64,000 nt of DNA from Pardosa pseudoannulata. Lineage: Eukaryota > Arthropoda > Arachnida > Araneae > Lycosidae. A program made the translations under genes and the position numbers. Below the pieces are notes generated by a model. That model did no database searches. It was not told the DNA's origin and saw nothing but the letters and a program-made list of their open reading frames with translations. Positions 34,781-50,800 of this stretch are shown here, one piece after another (position 1 is the stretch's first letter; every line of letters starts with the position of its first letter). The stretch is from contig CM063508.1 of assembly GCA_032207245.1 (NCBI GenBank), forward strand, positions 119,974,407 through 120,038,406, written 5' to 3'.

Positions 34781-37700
34781 GCATGCTACAGTGGCAAAGA
34801 ACTACTTTTCTTTTTGACTTTTAAGTAAATATATGAAAATATTCAAACTATCCAAAATTAAAAATAAATAAGAATTTTAAAGATATCCTTGTGACTTTCA
34901 TTGTTGTAAATTAATTAGGACTATCTACTATTGAATAATATGACATAAAAAGTGAGTTGAGCAGTAAATTATTAAAACTTAAATTCACATTTTCTTTTAT
35001 GCATCTTTCTTTGGAGCATTATTTTTTCATTTTAATTATTAAATAGAGTTTCACTCATTTTCAGACTTGAAAAAATTAAACCAATATACAAACAGGCTAA
35101 AGAAAATCATTGTAAGTGACTAGTTTTCCTACTACATTTGCCATTTTTTTATACATGTTGACACGCTATAACATTGTTACAAATGAAACATAGTCATGGT
35201 TCGTACACTTTTTTAATGGAAAAAATTAAGCACCATTCAAACTTTTTAAGCACCTCTTATCAGAAATATATCAGATAAAATAATGGTTATTACATTAGGC
35301 TCAACAAAAACATGAACAAAAGAGTATGTATAAATGAGAAATCATTGTATTTCACAGACACAGAAGTCAAAATTTTGAGGAAAAAGAGAGAAAAAAGGAG
35401 AAAAATGCAAAAAAAAAAAGAGGTAGTTGAATAACTATTAAATATTAATGTTCTGATTTACTTGATACAAAAACAAGTGCCTAAATATGAAATATGAAAG
35501 TATCTAAATAACTTTTTATCAATATAAACAAGTACTTAAGTTTCCTAGTAAAAAATAATTTAAAACAGATTCAAGATCAGATGCTTCTTCAATTTGCCTA
35601 GTTAAAAAATAAATAAATTCACCAATACAGTTAAACTTTATTATATTAAACTTTGAGGAACCATATTGTTTGTTGGATTTAACTTTAGAAGAAACCTTAG
35701 AAGAGAGGTTCTTAAAGAACCTTTAAAAACTTTTTCTACTCTTTAATGTTAGATCTCAGAAAATTATAACTTGTATAAGATTTACATAAGATTACATATT
35801 ATATAAGATTTACATATATAAGATTTATAAAAATATTAGCTTTAATGATCTTAATTGACTAAAACCAAACAATTGAGATCGCCTATTCGAATGACCAAAA
35901 ATGTAGACAACAAATGCAAAACTAGTTATTGCTTACTATTTTAATACTGAATTAACTTATAATCTTCTGTAGACGTGATGCCAGTATCAAGATAGTGTAA
36001 GGAATTTCTTTGTCTTATACAACGTAAAACATTTTCTTTCCTTGAGTAGGTGAACAAGATGTTATTAATTTCATGCACTTTGTTTTTAAATCTAGACACA
36101 TATATTTAAATCTTTTCACAACTGCAAACAAATTTTTAATTTTGTGACTGCACAATTTCTTAAATAGCAATAAAATCTATACCTTAATAGTTTGGAAAGA
36201 TACAATAATTATCATTAGATTTAATTTTAATCAATGTCTAAAAACTCATGATTTAAATAATATATGCACTGTATAAGGCTATTTTTTTAAGTGGACAATT
36301 AAAAAAAAATTTTTTTAAATAGTAATATTTCGGGAAGAGGATCGAATAGGGCGGGATTTATTTCGGTATCTGAGCCAGGGGGTTCAAATTGTACTTTAGA
36401 CTAACAGATTTGTAACCATTTAGTTTAGTCTGAGAGCGCTAGAGTTTTCTTTTATGTTACCCGACGGCTAAAGACATCGGAATTTACTACTTAATTACTA
36501 TGATTCTGAACGGCTACGAACAAAGAGCGGGATTCGAACCCGTGGCCGCGTCCTACCGATTCAGCTATAGGGCTGATTTTTATCTTGATTGTCATTAAAA
36601 GTTATGATTTTTCATCAACTTCAATGCACACGCAAAACTTAACAACAACAAAAATGGTGCGGATTTTTCAGCAATAAACTGCCGTGCATATCCAAAATTT
36701 CGTAAGTTATTTGCAACAGTGTCATTTTCTCACAGACACTGCCCATAGCAGAAAATTCAGTCAATAAAATAAAGTACCATTTGTAATAACTACAGGAGGG
36801 ATTGGAATCTCAATACTGTTACCGCAATATTAAAAAAATACCGATATATAAAGCAGTATTACGATCAGTCTGCATGCACGCGAGTTCGGAAGATATCTAT
36901 AAAGCAAGTATGCAGGTTGTTAAAACATAATTCTACCGTATGAGAGCCCCATATTATGATCGCACTATTAACTATAGGTCCATTAAAAAATGTGCATTTT
37001 CTGGTATCGAAATCCAGAAAACGGTTGTTTTTTACCAAAAACATAGAATTACGGCTTAGTTGTACTTTTATAACTAGAACCACACAAGTTCTATATGTTT
37101 CACTTATAGCGCGTCACACGGCTTTTTGACCTTGAAGCACGTGTTGCGAGCATCGACTGATAGCACTTTCCGACTCTTTGTCAGAAAAAAATTGTGGACG
37201 CGGCAAAGAGAAAAAGAATATTAATAAAATTTATACATATGTGAGATAAAAAAAAAATGGCTTTTTCCTTTCTTTTTTTTTAAATTTCCGAAAAAATCTG
37301 TTTTTTTAGAATAAACCCACAAAAAACATTCGGATCAGAATTATCACTGAATTCAATATTCGATATGTCAGTATTTTTAAGCGCACAGGCTCGGAATAAC
37401 GGATTTTTTCCCCTCTTGGGTTCAGAAACGGGTTAAACAGATTTTTCGACACTACAATCGAAAAATTCGGGTCCCCCTTTGGTTTTGACACTTTGATCGT
37501 TATTTGCTAACTTTCAAACACCTGTACCGCCAATAAATAGCCTAAGACTTTTTTTTCGAGGGGGGGGAGGTGAATATTCCACAGAAAGAAAATGTTAGAA
37601 AAACAAAAATGTTATCAAAACATGGGAAAGACCATGTGTGTAATCCGTTCCACCATTACGTAATGTTGTAAATGTTGATGAATGAATTAAAAAACGAATA

Positions 37701-40700
37701 AAAGGAGTGAATGGACCAAAGAAAAAAGGAATAAAAGGCGGGAATAGCCGAAAAAAAGGTGGAATGCCGTAAAATAAGGAATAAAGGACAGATTTCTAGA
37801 AAAAAGGAAAATGAGGAAAAAAAAGGAGCGCTGCAGTGTCTAATTTCATTCACACTGAATGATTAATCCCAAGCGACCTTTTATGATTTTCATAGACGAT
37901 TTCGAAATATTCAAATAAAAACTGCCGGCAAGTAAAAAAAATAAGGACTTTAGGGGAAAATTAAGCACTATTTAAGCACTTTTTAAGGCCTTAAAAACGC
38001 GTTTCGAAATTAAGCAGTTTTTAAGCTCTTTTAAGCACCGTACGAACCTTGATAGTATAAAATAAAAATATTTTCATAACAAATTTATAACGATCTCTTT
38101 CAAAGAAAATCAAAAGAAAAAGAAAACAGAAGCTTGTCAAATATTTTATGATTAACATGTATCTAAAATTAGAACAAGCTAGCATTATTATACAACTATT
38201 TTACCAACTACAGATTTATACTTTAATTATATCCTTGAAACAAAAGAATGGTATAGCTTTGAAACTTACATCCACTTCCTTGGCTCTTTCATAGAGTACT
38301 TTCATGGCACTTTCATGTTGAGAAACTGTAAAAGCTGGAACTCCTGGTTTAAAAATTCCAGCTTTTTGTGCTGCTATTGCTGTTAAAGTATTTCCTAGTA
38401 AATGTACATGATCTATTCCAAGAGTTGTGACTGCAACTACAACTGGTTTTCTGTTCAATAACAATGAATAGTTTTTAAACAAAAAATTAATAAATTTATA
38501 TTAAATGTAAGGGTATCACAGTTTTAATTAGTACTCTAAAATAACTTAGGTACTTGAATAAAATTTATTCTGCATTCAATTATCCTTACGTACATAATGT
38601 TATAAAAATTACAGCTATTTGTGTTGACTTGTTTGGTTTTATTAAGGTATCTGTTTACGTTGAAAATGTCATTTTTAGCCAAAAATCATAATTTTATTCC
38701 GTTATTGTAAAATTTCAACTTTTAGGTTTCTAAATCTGTGTTTGTTCTGTCTCAACAGCATTTTAAAGAAAAGTTACAGCTGTTTAAACATCAGTGACAG
38801 CTGTAAAAACAAAACAGAAGTAGTGACTTTGGTACTGGAAGTTGTGAATTTAAAGCCTTTTAGAGAGCATATTTTGGACAAAACTTTTTAAATTTTCATA
38901 AGGATTAGTTTAAACATTTTTCTAGAATTTTTAATAATTAGCAACTTGGCAATTAGAAAGTTTTAAAGCAAGAAAGTATGGGGAATTTTAAATATGTATT
39001 TTAATTTTTTAATAGTTAAAGTTGCTTTCATAAACTTCAAATGCATGTTTTTCTCAGAACAGTAAAATAAAATGTTGAAACTTGAAATGTAATTTCTCAA
39101 AAAGTTTTTAAATATTTTGTTGAAAATTATTATGAATGCTTTTGATGGTATTTACTAGTGAATGACCTAAAACCTTTAAACTTGGATAAATTTTTAATGA
39201 TGTTACACTCATAGTTTGATATAAAGGTAATGAAAATTCGTTAAAAATTCAATGTGTATGATTTTGAAGGACCAAAATTTTTTACCAAATGTAAATTAAG
39301 CAAAGATTTTAGGTGATTCACTAGTCCAGTGTATAAGAAATGTGTTGCATCAAAAAATATTGAAATAATTTAATTTATTAAAAAATTTAGACCTTTTGAA
39401 AAAACCAGATTTTTTACTAAATTTTCTTCATTTATTAGAAATTTTATAAAAACTTTTCCAGAAATAAATTTTTTAGGTGCAATTCTCTATGATAATATAA
39501 AAAATAAATTTAAAAATGTAAAAACATGAACTAGTTTCTCCATGTAAAGAAAAAAATTCTCCGAATGTAGACAGATACCTTAAGCTGTAGATTGAAGTAA
39601 TTTGCAATATGGAGATGCTACAATAGTGTTTCTCAACCTCTTATGGTTCACAAAACCCTAAAAATTTCTTTAATTATTCGCAGCACATCTAAATAAATAA
39701 TATCAAATAAAACTGCAGATAAAGTACACTTGAAAAATTTTTAAGAAACTATTGAAGTAGTTACAATTACTATTTGGAAGTAACAAAACTAATGTGTTTC
39801 ATCAGTTTCAAAATTTGTTTACAATGGTATCCATATTAGAAGTTAGCGGAAGCCATATTAGTCAGTGAGTGCTAATTGGATTGAGGATGTTTCAGTTATG
39901 TATGAAAGTTAAAAGTTTTCTTTCATTGAGTGTAATAGAAACATTAAAAATTTTCTTTTTTCCTGAGCAATACCAAGTTTTATCAACTAGTAGACATATA
40001 AAATGTTCTGAAGACAAGAGTTTATATCATTTAAAATGCTACAGCTAATCTATGAAATTGCGCTGAATAAAACTTAACTAAAATTAAATATAAAATAAAT
40101 GAAAAGAATTCATAATAAAAAATATATATATTACTTAATAACATTTGTGCAGTCATATAAGCCACCTATCCCAACTTCTACCACAGCAGCGTCAACCTGA
40201 AAAATATTTTTATACATTTATAAATCTTTTAAAAAACAAAGCACTTCTAAGTCACACTAACTTTAGTTACAAAAATTGAATCACAGGAAAATGTAAGCAA
40301 TATTTAGCAAATATATAATTAGATAATGACTTCTAACAAAACAACATTTCACTTAAAAATAAATAAAAAATATTTAAAGTATAATCGTATTAAATATATA
40401 TAAGTCAATACTTAATCGACAGACTAATGAATTTATGCTTTTGCTGGCAAACAAGTTTTCCAAAACAATAATACAACTTTAACATTTAAGAATAAGTTAC
40501 AAAAAAAAAAACTGCCTTTTTTATGAGTTCTTTTGATCAACTTTTGCAGAATGTCCTAACCCTTTACAATCAAACAACTAGCCTGACTTTACATCTTCTT
40601 TCTTTACAGCAAGTTTTACAGAGTGTAGATTAACATGGATGTTAAATTTAAAAATCACTGTTGAGACTTGCTTCTCTCAATTAAAATTGCTAGGTTCACA

Positions 40701-43700
40701 ATAAACTGATAAAAATTAATTTTCACGAGACTATTGGGAATAAGTAAAATTAATTTGCATTGCAAGGATTAATACATGAAAAGCATCTGAATATAAAACC
40801 TGTGTTTTTATGCTAAGTATTGTCATACATATGTAAGGTTTATATAAATTTAAGTACATATCAAGAGCAAGTAATTACAGAATGAGAAAATATGAAACAT
40901 AATATGTAGCTTGAAATTTATTACCAAGTATGATTAAATGATAAATGAATGTATTTTTCAGAAATACTAACCTGTTCTTTCAAAAATACATAAAAAGCCA
41001 TTATTGTTAAAAACATAAAGTATGGAGGCATTGCTTCTCCCTCTTTCTAAAAGAAAAAAAGAAAAAAATGCAATGATTATGAAAGCTAAACTAAATATTC
41101 ACAATTAGACATGTATATTAAATAAAAACAAAAATTTGAAATATATATTTTTAAAAAAAATCAAAATACTGTCCGCAATCAAATGAAAAATACATAAAAT
41201 TCAGCCTAGTAAATATTAAATATTCATGCATTTCAGAAATTCGAAAATAATATTGCTATAGACAGCATTAGTGGTTTTAACACACGTTTAACATTATACA
41301 AAACATCAATTATCAAAGATTATAATTGAATGATTTTTAAAATATTAAAAGCTTTCATTAATTAAACATCTTAAAACCGAATCTCATCAAGCAAACTAAA
41401 AATTTTAATTTTTCTTGTGTACTTATATTTCCGTCTATTACACAATCATCCATCAGATACTCTATTTTTGTGAGATAATTAAACTACAAATTGCCCTAGA
41501 AAAAAATAATAAAAATAAAATTCTGCATACACATTTGTCAAGGATGAGAAAGTTCAACAGATTATGAAACCTAGAACTTGATTTGCATCAAAAATTAAAA
41601 GTACCAGCTTGCTTAACACTTCATTTTAAAGCATTAAGCAAGCTAATACTCTAATACTAGTTTATCTAGGTACTGGCTGGTAAAATAAATAATAATATGC
41701 ATGTTATAAAAATGTAGTTAATTTCTCTTTGTTCACTAGTATTTTACTAATTTATCCTTAAACTTTATCTTTTTATCCTTAATTATTCCCACATTTTATT
41801 GTTCATGTTTAATTCACGACCTGTTTGCACATATAAAAATATCAACTGAAGAGCAAAGATGAAGTAATTCTACATTTTTCCTTTAATCTTTCAAACTACA
41901 AATGTGAAATATTTTCATAAAGTACTGTTAAATTAAATTCTTCATTCAATACTAATTTTGTGAAAGACTTTAAGAAACTTTTTAAAAAAGAAATAGCAAT
42001 AACCAACCATAATTCAAGAAATTCAGCCATTTGATAAAATCCAAATAGTCATCTGATTATTTGGAGCAGTGTTTCTTAACCTTTTTGGCACAATGAACCA
42101 CTTTAAAAATTTTAAATATGTCACGGACCCCTCTGTGAAAAAAAAAAAAATTGCTTAAATATCATTTATTGCAAAAAAAATCTGTTTTATTATTTAATTA
42201 TTTTAATATTTTTATTTCAATAGTATAAAAAGTTTGAAGAAATTAAAATTTTTAATGTGAAGGCTGTTGCTGCTTTTCCTTGATTAACAGATTGAATTGA
42301 GGGATGGTTTTCGACAAAGCAATGCGCATATCATGTTCGATATTCAGTCAATTTCGATGTTTTGTTTTTATTGTGACAAGACAAACATTGAGAATTAAAA
42401 TGAAAAAGTAAAACAAATATTTTGTTTTAAAAATTTGCAAGAACTTTGCGGAACTTTATTTCCAAGTGTAGTAAAATTCAAAGGCTACTTTGTGTTTTTA
42501 AGAATTTCAAATTTTATATGGTTTGCGAATGTTTTTTTCCTCGTATTGTAGAGGTCTCTATTGGGAAAGGGCAAACATACGGCTTACAGAGGTTGCCCAT
42601 GACAAAAGAAGTTTTTTTTAAATATTGATGCAAACATTTTAAAAATTAGGAGCAATCAGCGGACCCCCAAATTATGACCCATGGACCCTCAAGGGGTCCA
42701 TGAACCCCAGGTTAAGAAACCCTGATTTAGAGCATTTTAAAATTTGTATGCATATATAAAGACGTGTATGTATTAAATACCCTGAATATATTTTAATTAG
42801 ATGAATATATTTTAATAGAAAGTTTAGCCTAATGTTTTAGACACAATCTAACCTTTCTAATCCAACAAAGTCTTTTATAAAGTTTTGAACAATGAAGGTG
42901 AAAAAGAATAGGAATTAAAAATCTTTTTGTTCAGAAAGAGTAGATAAGTAAAATTAATGTAAAATATGCACAAATAAAAAGGAAAGAACAAGCAATACTT
43001 TTCTATTTATGTAATATTTTTTTGTTTGTTTGTATCACTTATCTCACTTTCTGTTTGTATTACATTTTGACATATTTTAAAGCATTCAGTTAAAAGTACA
43101 GCCAGGGCTTGCATTTACGCACTATAGCAGGTTTTTTACACAAATTTGTAACAACAGGGTGAAACTTCAACAAAATTTCGGGTTCTGCAAACCTAAAAAA
43201 TTTATAATTGTGGGACAAAATTTCAGGTCCCTTGGACCCAAAAGAGGTTGAAGGAAAAAGAGTGAAAATTCTATAATTTAGGAGGGACATAAATTTAACT
43301 AATTTTGAATATTGCAGACCAAAAATAAATCCAAGAAAAAGGAAAGAAGTTTTCTTTTCCAGCAAAATTTCCAGAAAAAAAGCTTTTCTTGTGTGAAAAG
43401 AATCAAAGTTAGTTCTAGAAATAGTCTTGCAGAAAAGAAACTGAAAACTTTAATGATTTTATTAAAGACTAAAGACGTTCTTTCCAATGCATACAGAAAA
43501 ATTTGCATAGTCAGAAAAGAGAATTTGCAAGTAATATGCTTAAACATAATTGCAAATAAAATTAATATTTTCTTATTTGCAAATATGTGTAATACTGGGC
43601 CAACGGAGCACTAAGGGTTAAACTTATAATTGAAGTCAAGATTTTTAAATAAATATCATAATTAAATGAATGAAAGAGAGAACACATCAATTTATTTTTA

Positions 43701-44751
43701 TTTTGTTTACAATATAATTTTTCTTTTAAAATCTAAGAATAAAATAGCAAAACTCTTTAGAAACATCAGATGAAAAACTTAGAAACAGCCAGGATGATGT
43801 AAAATTAATTTATTCTCTAATAAATCATAATAATCCCTACTAAAATCAAACATAAAAAAAAATGTTTGGTCAAATATTTTAAAAGAAAGCTATACATCAA
43901 CAGACAAAATATTTCATGCAAAATAATTATCAAAACTGATTTCTTTTAAAATTGTTAACATTATATTAGGAATAAAACATTACAAAAAATCAAAGTTACC
44001 AAACTGCGTTGCAGAGGATTGTAGACTTCCCAAAAATATTTTATAAAAAGATTTTTATCCAATGGTTGACCATTAATACGTATTCTTTCATTCACAGACA
44101 CAAGATGTGGAGAACTATAAATAGAAAAACAAATTCATTAATTGTTTATACTTTATATAAACAAAACTGGGCCCAAATGACCCAGTGGTTAGCATGTAAA
44201 AATGCGGCTTTTTACATTATGAAAAATTAAAATGTGGCTCTCATACACGGCTACCACTAGCATATGTTGTACTATGAGATGAAGTTTGGGACTTTTCACT
44301 TGTATAACATTAACATTCCAGAAAAGGGTACTGTACATAAATATACTACAAATCTTTGCAATTTGAAAAACTGGAATCTGACTCTTTACATTACGAAAAA
44401 CTGGAATGAAACTCTGTACTTAAACATAGCCATTCTTCATACATAATATACTCTATGGAGATTAAGCAGCTTTAAATTTTTCACTTGTTCAACATAAGGA
44501 ATGAATGTATTAACTCTTTAAAAGAGAAACAAAAGATTATTATAATGAGGGTGAATAGAGGAAAACATTGATTGAAAACCTGCATTACAGTCATATCACC
44601 ATCTCCCTCCTCAAGGTTATTTTTCTGATAAATCAATAAACTCCCTAGGCAGAGCTATGGGCTCTCTCTCTCTATGTATATGTATATGTATATATATACA
44701 CACACACACACATATATATATACATATATACATATACACATACATATATAC

Positions 44752-44802
<51 letters not shown>

Positions 44803-47800
44803 GATCATATCTGATAATGATAATTCTCCTTTACAAACAAAACTACAAATTAGCATATAAGAAAGGCTAATGGAATCTTTACAAAAGCAAAAAATTTATC
44901 AATGATTGTTATTTACCTGTAAAAACCTGTCTTGTAGCCATGTTTACGTATGATTGATTCAACGAAAGCACAAGTAGAACCCTTCCCTTTGGTACCAGCA
45001 ACATGAATAACATTCAAAGAATCCAAATCTGAAACCTGTAAATGATTTATGTTTACTACTAAAACAATAACATAAAAGACTTGCTTATATATTATATATA
45101 TATTAACTTATATGAGCGTGTGAAAATAAGTTGTTTTTAAAAATAATGCTTTAAAAATTATAAATAATACATTTTTAATTATGATCCTGCCCTAATTGAA
45201 GGAGAAGATCATAATTTGTATATAGCTGACTAATAATTAAGAAAAATAGGACAGTTTACACAAAACATGAAATACATGGCAATTTATAATTGGAAATTAA
45301 AAATTGAATAGTGGCAAATAGTAATTGATTAACCACTTAAGGATAAAACTTAAGTGAGTTTTTTACACAACATATGCAATTTTCTATATCCTGAGAAGCT
45401 TGGTCTAACTTAACTGTATCAATCTCGACAATACATTGGTTTTTATTGGCCATTTTTTTTTTTAATTATACTTACACACACTGGTTTCTTTTCCAAATTG
45501 GGAATAAAAAGATAGAAAATAATTTGCCAGCAATTATACTGATACTTTTTAATAATTTCAAAAATAGTAAAAACCAAAATAACAACACCCACCATAACTA
45601 AATTACTAAATCCCAGAAAATGATAAGAACAAAAAAAAATACAACCTGACCTAGGCAACTGTAAACCAAAAGAACAACTATGCAAATTTCTCGAATAATG
45701 CCAGGTACTGACGTCAGAAATCACATGCACCAATAGGGTGCAAGAACACACCTACTCATCGCCCCATGAAATCGCCAAAAAATCACCAAATTTGGCAAGA
45801 AAAAAAACACGGCATCTATAATGCATCTGTACCAAAATAAATTTAGCCCTTAAGCAGTTTAAAACTTTTAGTCACCCACTTAACCATGCTAATTATGTTA
45901 CTATATTATGTTCTTGGGTAGAATTTTAAACCCTAAGAACAGTCATAAAATTTAACTAACATATTTCCACTTGAATCATTTATTTTATGCTCAATAAGCT
46001 ATAACCTCCTACAGTGGCATAGCAATGGATGGATAAGGGAATTGCACCCCATCACGAGGACTGCTATATAGATATGATATATATTTAAGGTTTGCTTACT
46101 AATATAAAGTTATGAGTTAAAATCAAGAAACCTTCCCCCAAAGAAAATTTCTTGCTATGGCCCTACATTCTTCAAGAATTTTTGTTTTTATTGCTTTTGC
46201 TATTTATTAAATACAGAATAGTGTTATGAATTAATTTTTTAAAGTGTAAGAATAACACATATTTCTATACATGATGAAAGCCCTTAAACCCCTTGCCTGT
46301 GATGCCCAATCTGAGTTTGGGCAAAAGAAAAAACAGTATTTCAATTCTGTCAAGCCCGAATTCAGTTTCTCTGACGCATAATATTTAATTTGCCATTTTC
46401 CCAATAGATAGAGACACTTTCCCACGAAAAGTTTGGAACTTTCGAGCCATTTGTAGCTGTTTCTCGGATTCTGTAAAGGATTTGTTAAATTCAAAGGAAT
46501 CTGAGGGGCATGGCATTCATGACAATTGATAAAGATAATATTGTTGTATTAGTTTATTATATTTATCCAGAAAATTAAGTCATTTGGTTTATTTTGCTGT
46601 AATTTGAGCAAAAATAGCTGTAATCCATTAACATTTCATATATATGTGAAAATATTGAAAATGGTAGTTATTTCATTTAAAATTTTTTTTTAAAATAATC
46701 TATTTCTAACATTTTGATGCTATAATGAACAAAATTAAAGAGGAAAAAAATTTTCCATTTCTGACCCATTTTTATCAGATATATTCCACAGGCAAGTGAT
46801 TAATTGTACACAATACAAAGTTGAGTTTTTGCAAGCCATTAACATTTCATATATATGTGAAAATAATATGAAAATGGTAGTTATTTCATTTATTTATTTC
46901 TTTTATTATTTTTTTGAAAAATAATCTATTTCTAACATTTTGATGCTATAATGAACAAAATTAAAGAGGGAAAAAATTTTCCATTTCTGACCCATTTTTA
47001 TCAGATATATTCCACAGGCAAGTGATTAATTGTACACAATACAAAGTTGAGTTTTTGCAAGTTTCATAAGTATATTGCAAAAGCATAATAAATTTTAACC
47101 CTTAATTTGGCTAAGTCCGCTACAACGAACAATCAAATAAATAAAATCTTTATAATAAATATATATATTTTATCGATAATATATAATATATTTAATATAT
47201 TATATATTATTATTATTAATTATTGATATTATTATTTAAATTATTATTATTGTTTTTATTTAAATTATTATTATTATTGTTGTTATTATTATTTATTTAA
47301 CCCACTGAACGGACACGTCGACGGGGGTTTGACAGCGAATTCCTGTTCGAAAACGGACCTGTCGACCCCTTCTCGTTCGCACTCGTATAACTCGTATTGC
47401 ACACTTTTGAGGAAAAAAAATATTGTAAAGCGATAATAAATGAAAGAAACTAATTTTGTGTAATGGAACTCCTTTATCTTGCAGGGAAAATAATTTAAAA
47501 GTAGCCTAACAACTTTTAAACCGGCAACTCTAGTATGGTACGGTAAGTTCCGTCTGGAATTTACGAAAAGGGTAACTGTTTTGAAAGGGAAAAAGGTGGG
47601 GAGGGTGGCCGGTGGATGGGTTAAATATATTTTTAATTGATAATTGAAAAAACATCTTGTCAAATTAAGGGTTAAGTGTGCATACAAAATTTACGTTTTT
47701 AAATAAAATTAAAATATTAATTTCATATATATTATCAGTTGTTTCTCCTTTCTAAGCATATAATTTAACACTACCAGTAAAGTTAAATTTTGTAAGAGCT

Positions 47801-50800
47801 AACACTGGTGAAATTTTTAACTTAATTTTATAAGACCAATATGTTTAAAATAATGTTATATATTCCTATCACCTGAATTCCTAAATTTTCTAAATGTTTT
47901 ACAGTGTCTGTCAACTTTTTGTAAGCATTCACATCCTTTTCTGTGTAAGCTTTCTTCAGAGTTGCAGCATTGCTCTGTAGCCCATTCAGGGCATACACTG
48001 CTTCCTATAAAAAAATAAAGAACACTATTATAAAAGGAATGAAATTACTTTAGCACATATATTAGCAAAATCAGGGCCATAGCCAGAAATTATTTTCGGA
48101 GGGGGACCAAGGGAGAAAGACACCTTTTGTCTGTGAATGATACTTCAATTAATGAAAGGGAAAGCCCTGTATTTCCAGAATACAGTGCTGTATTTCTGGC
48201 CAGCGGCCCAGCAAGACTTTTATAGTCTCAGTGGTTTTTTCTAAGAAAATAACCGTCCATGTTCATGAACAACTAGGCAGATAGCACATACACACACAGT
48301 CATGGGACATTGTCTAACTACAAAATAGTCTTTCAAAATTTCAGGGGGGGGGAGGGAGACAGTCCTCCAAATCCCTCCCCTTGCCTACAGCCTTGAGTAA
48401 AATATTTCAACACATCAATTATACAATTTCAAAACTTGGTTTCTTGCCTATTTACTTACTATACAAAGTCATGATTGATTTGATTTGGTCTGGAGTGCTA
48501 CAGTCTACTTTTTGCAACACGAGGGCTAATGAGACTGGGACCTACAGCTGAAAGCCGATTTATAACGGCTACGAACATCCATGCCACTGTGCGATTTGAA
48601 CCCACAAACTCCAGAACCGAAGGCCAGCACCCTAACCAATAGGCCATCATTTGGCATACAGTCATGAAATCCTTTTTCAAGAGCTTAAGAATATAGAGAA
48701 ATGAAATTTAAAAGTGAAAAAATATATTTCAAGAATGTATTCTGAATAAAAATAATAATTAACAAGACAGAATGTGCTTTAATAATTTAGAAATTTATAC
48801 AGAAAATCGTTATGTGTATATCATAACAACCTGACACTTATGTTGGTCCTTACATTAAATGACAAGATTAGTTTGATCTGGTATAATCTTTTTAATAAAA
48901 AATAATAAAATATATAAATCTCATTATAAAACAAAACAAAATGGTTACTAATACAGTTTAACACTTAACATATTTTTTTAACACTGGAACAGTTTATAAA
49001 TTCCTAAAATATTTTTACCAGGGTTGGAAAAAAATGCTTTTAAAAAATCAGAAAAATCAGATTTAATTGATTTAAATTAGGTTTTTTTTTTATTTAAACT
49101 GGATTTTTTTTCTGAATACTAATTTTAATTGTTGTTTTTATATTTTTGCAATATACATAGAATAGTTTGTTATAAGAAGTAATATCTTATCTATCTAGTA
49201 TATTCTACACACTGATTACCTAAAATTAAATATATAAATTTTAATTTAACAAATTCTATTATTTTGTAATTGGATAGTGCAAATTAAATAAACTGTAAAT
49301 TTAAAGAACAAATTAAATGTTCTTTTAATGTAAACTATTTAAAAAAAAAAAAAATCACAATTATTTCAATATTTTTAAGCACCAAATTATGAATTTAATT
49401 TTTTCAATAAAAACACTAACTTTGATGCTTCATCCACTCCTAATTGGTTATGAAGGCTAGAATGAACAATATCAAAAGAAGAAAACTGTCTTTCCATTCC
49501 AGCAGATGAAGCCATGGCTGTTGTTATTTGGTAGACAAACTGGATTTCAAGTTCTGTAATACTCTCTTTATCTTTACCTCCCATTACATAAAATGAATTT
49601 CATCAGTTATAATCAATCATTGTACTACCCCTACTATATACTTTTGATAACAATCCCTAAATTCTTGGAAAGTACATGCTATCTATTTACACTTATTTAC
49701 TTATTGGTATAACTGTGCTGACTGATTCCCAATTCTCTGTCTTTTTAATATAGATTCTAAAAAAAGTGAAAAAAATTATTTAAATCAATGATTTTTTTCA
49801 ATAAAATTTACTGATTTAACAACTGATTTAAACCATGCCAACCCTGAGTTTTACATTCCAATTTTGAATAGGTTATAAAAATATCAAATACAAAATACCT
49901 AAATTCATATATTAACAGTTTAAAATTAACAGAAAATTTCAAGAAGAACCTAAACCATGACTGTTTGGAAATCAATACAAATACTATGAAACCTTATACA
50001 AATTTTTATCATATACAAGTTAGATCTCATTTCGGAATTGAAAATAGGTATTGCCAAAGCAAAATAAAATGTTTATTTCATAGGGTGAAAATTTTATACT
50101 TCCCTTTCATGTTTTCTTTTTTCGTTCAAAAGGGAGAAGGGGATTTTTTCAAAATAAATGTGTAAAATTTTACTACTTGATAAGCCACATTATTACACAG
50201 TAAAGCAATTCATACAACTTTTATTTATATCTAGTGAAAAAAAACTTTCTGAAAATTCAAACTCAGGTTTGATTTCATTTTTCACTGAAAAGATCTTCAC
50301 AGTTACTTTCAGTTTTATGAAAACGATATATATTATTAGCAAAAACAGATACATAAAACAAAAATTTATAGTGATACAGGTTATATATATAATCAATTAA
50401 TAATTAAGACCTGTGAATTATGTACCTGCTGATAATTTAAACCATGCATTAGGATATAAGCAAAAAATACTTTCTAATACATGTTAATTTTAAACAAAAT
50501 AAATTATTAAAAATCCCTCTTCCTGGTGAGTTTCATCATAATTTCAAATACAAGATAGTACTGCTTCATAAATTTACAAATAAACAATATAAAACATAAT
50601 AGTACCTCAAACATTATCTTGAAAATACAAATGAATGTATACAACAGGAATTAAAATGGCTAAAAACAAAATTATCAGTGATCAAACCAATTTAGAGATA
50701 ACTAAAGTTTGTGAATGGGTAGACAGAACATGAATTAATCTTTGGTCACGGCAGTCATATGATCTGTATGCAAAAACAATCATCGATAATGTTAGCTGCT

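Larger units (their letters stand above)
34030..38269 (-). other. FPGS intron 7, hosting a large transposon
   Basis: This 4.2-kb intron holds a CA/TA microsatellite (34742-34780) and a 2.86-kb hAT-like interval (35195-38051) with a degenerate SINE nested in it. The rest is featureless AT-rich DNA. Confidence 0.7.
45036..47872 (-). other. FPGS intron 2
   Basis: The intron contains a one-ended copy (45753-45838) of the TIR element seen at 15068, a possible MITE with GCCATAGCAA-type ends (about 46014-46164), a 211-bp tandem duplication (46625-47063), an AT repeat tract (47150-47290) and a piggyBac-like MITE (47301-47620). Confidence 0.7.

Noticed and set aside
43090..43615. Overlapping open frames on both strands in FPGS intron 4, and a CAGGGCTTGCATTT start resembling a hAT end
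   Set aside because: The translations resemble no family, and no opposite terminus or target duplication was found.
44617..44860. Ile-Tyr repeat proteins on both strands
   Set aside because: They are translations of an AT/AC microsatellite in FPGS intron 3.
46014..46164. Small MITE with GCCATAGCAA-type inverted ends
   Set aside because: Inverted ends of about ten bases are visible but no target duplication, so it is mentioned only within the intron entry.
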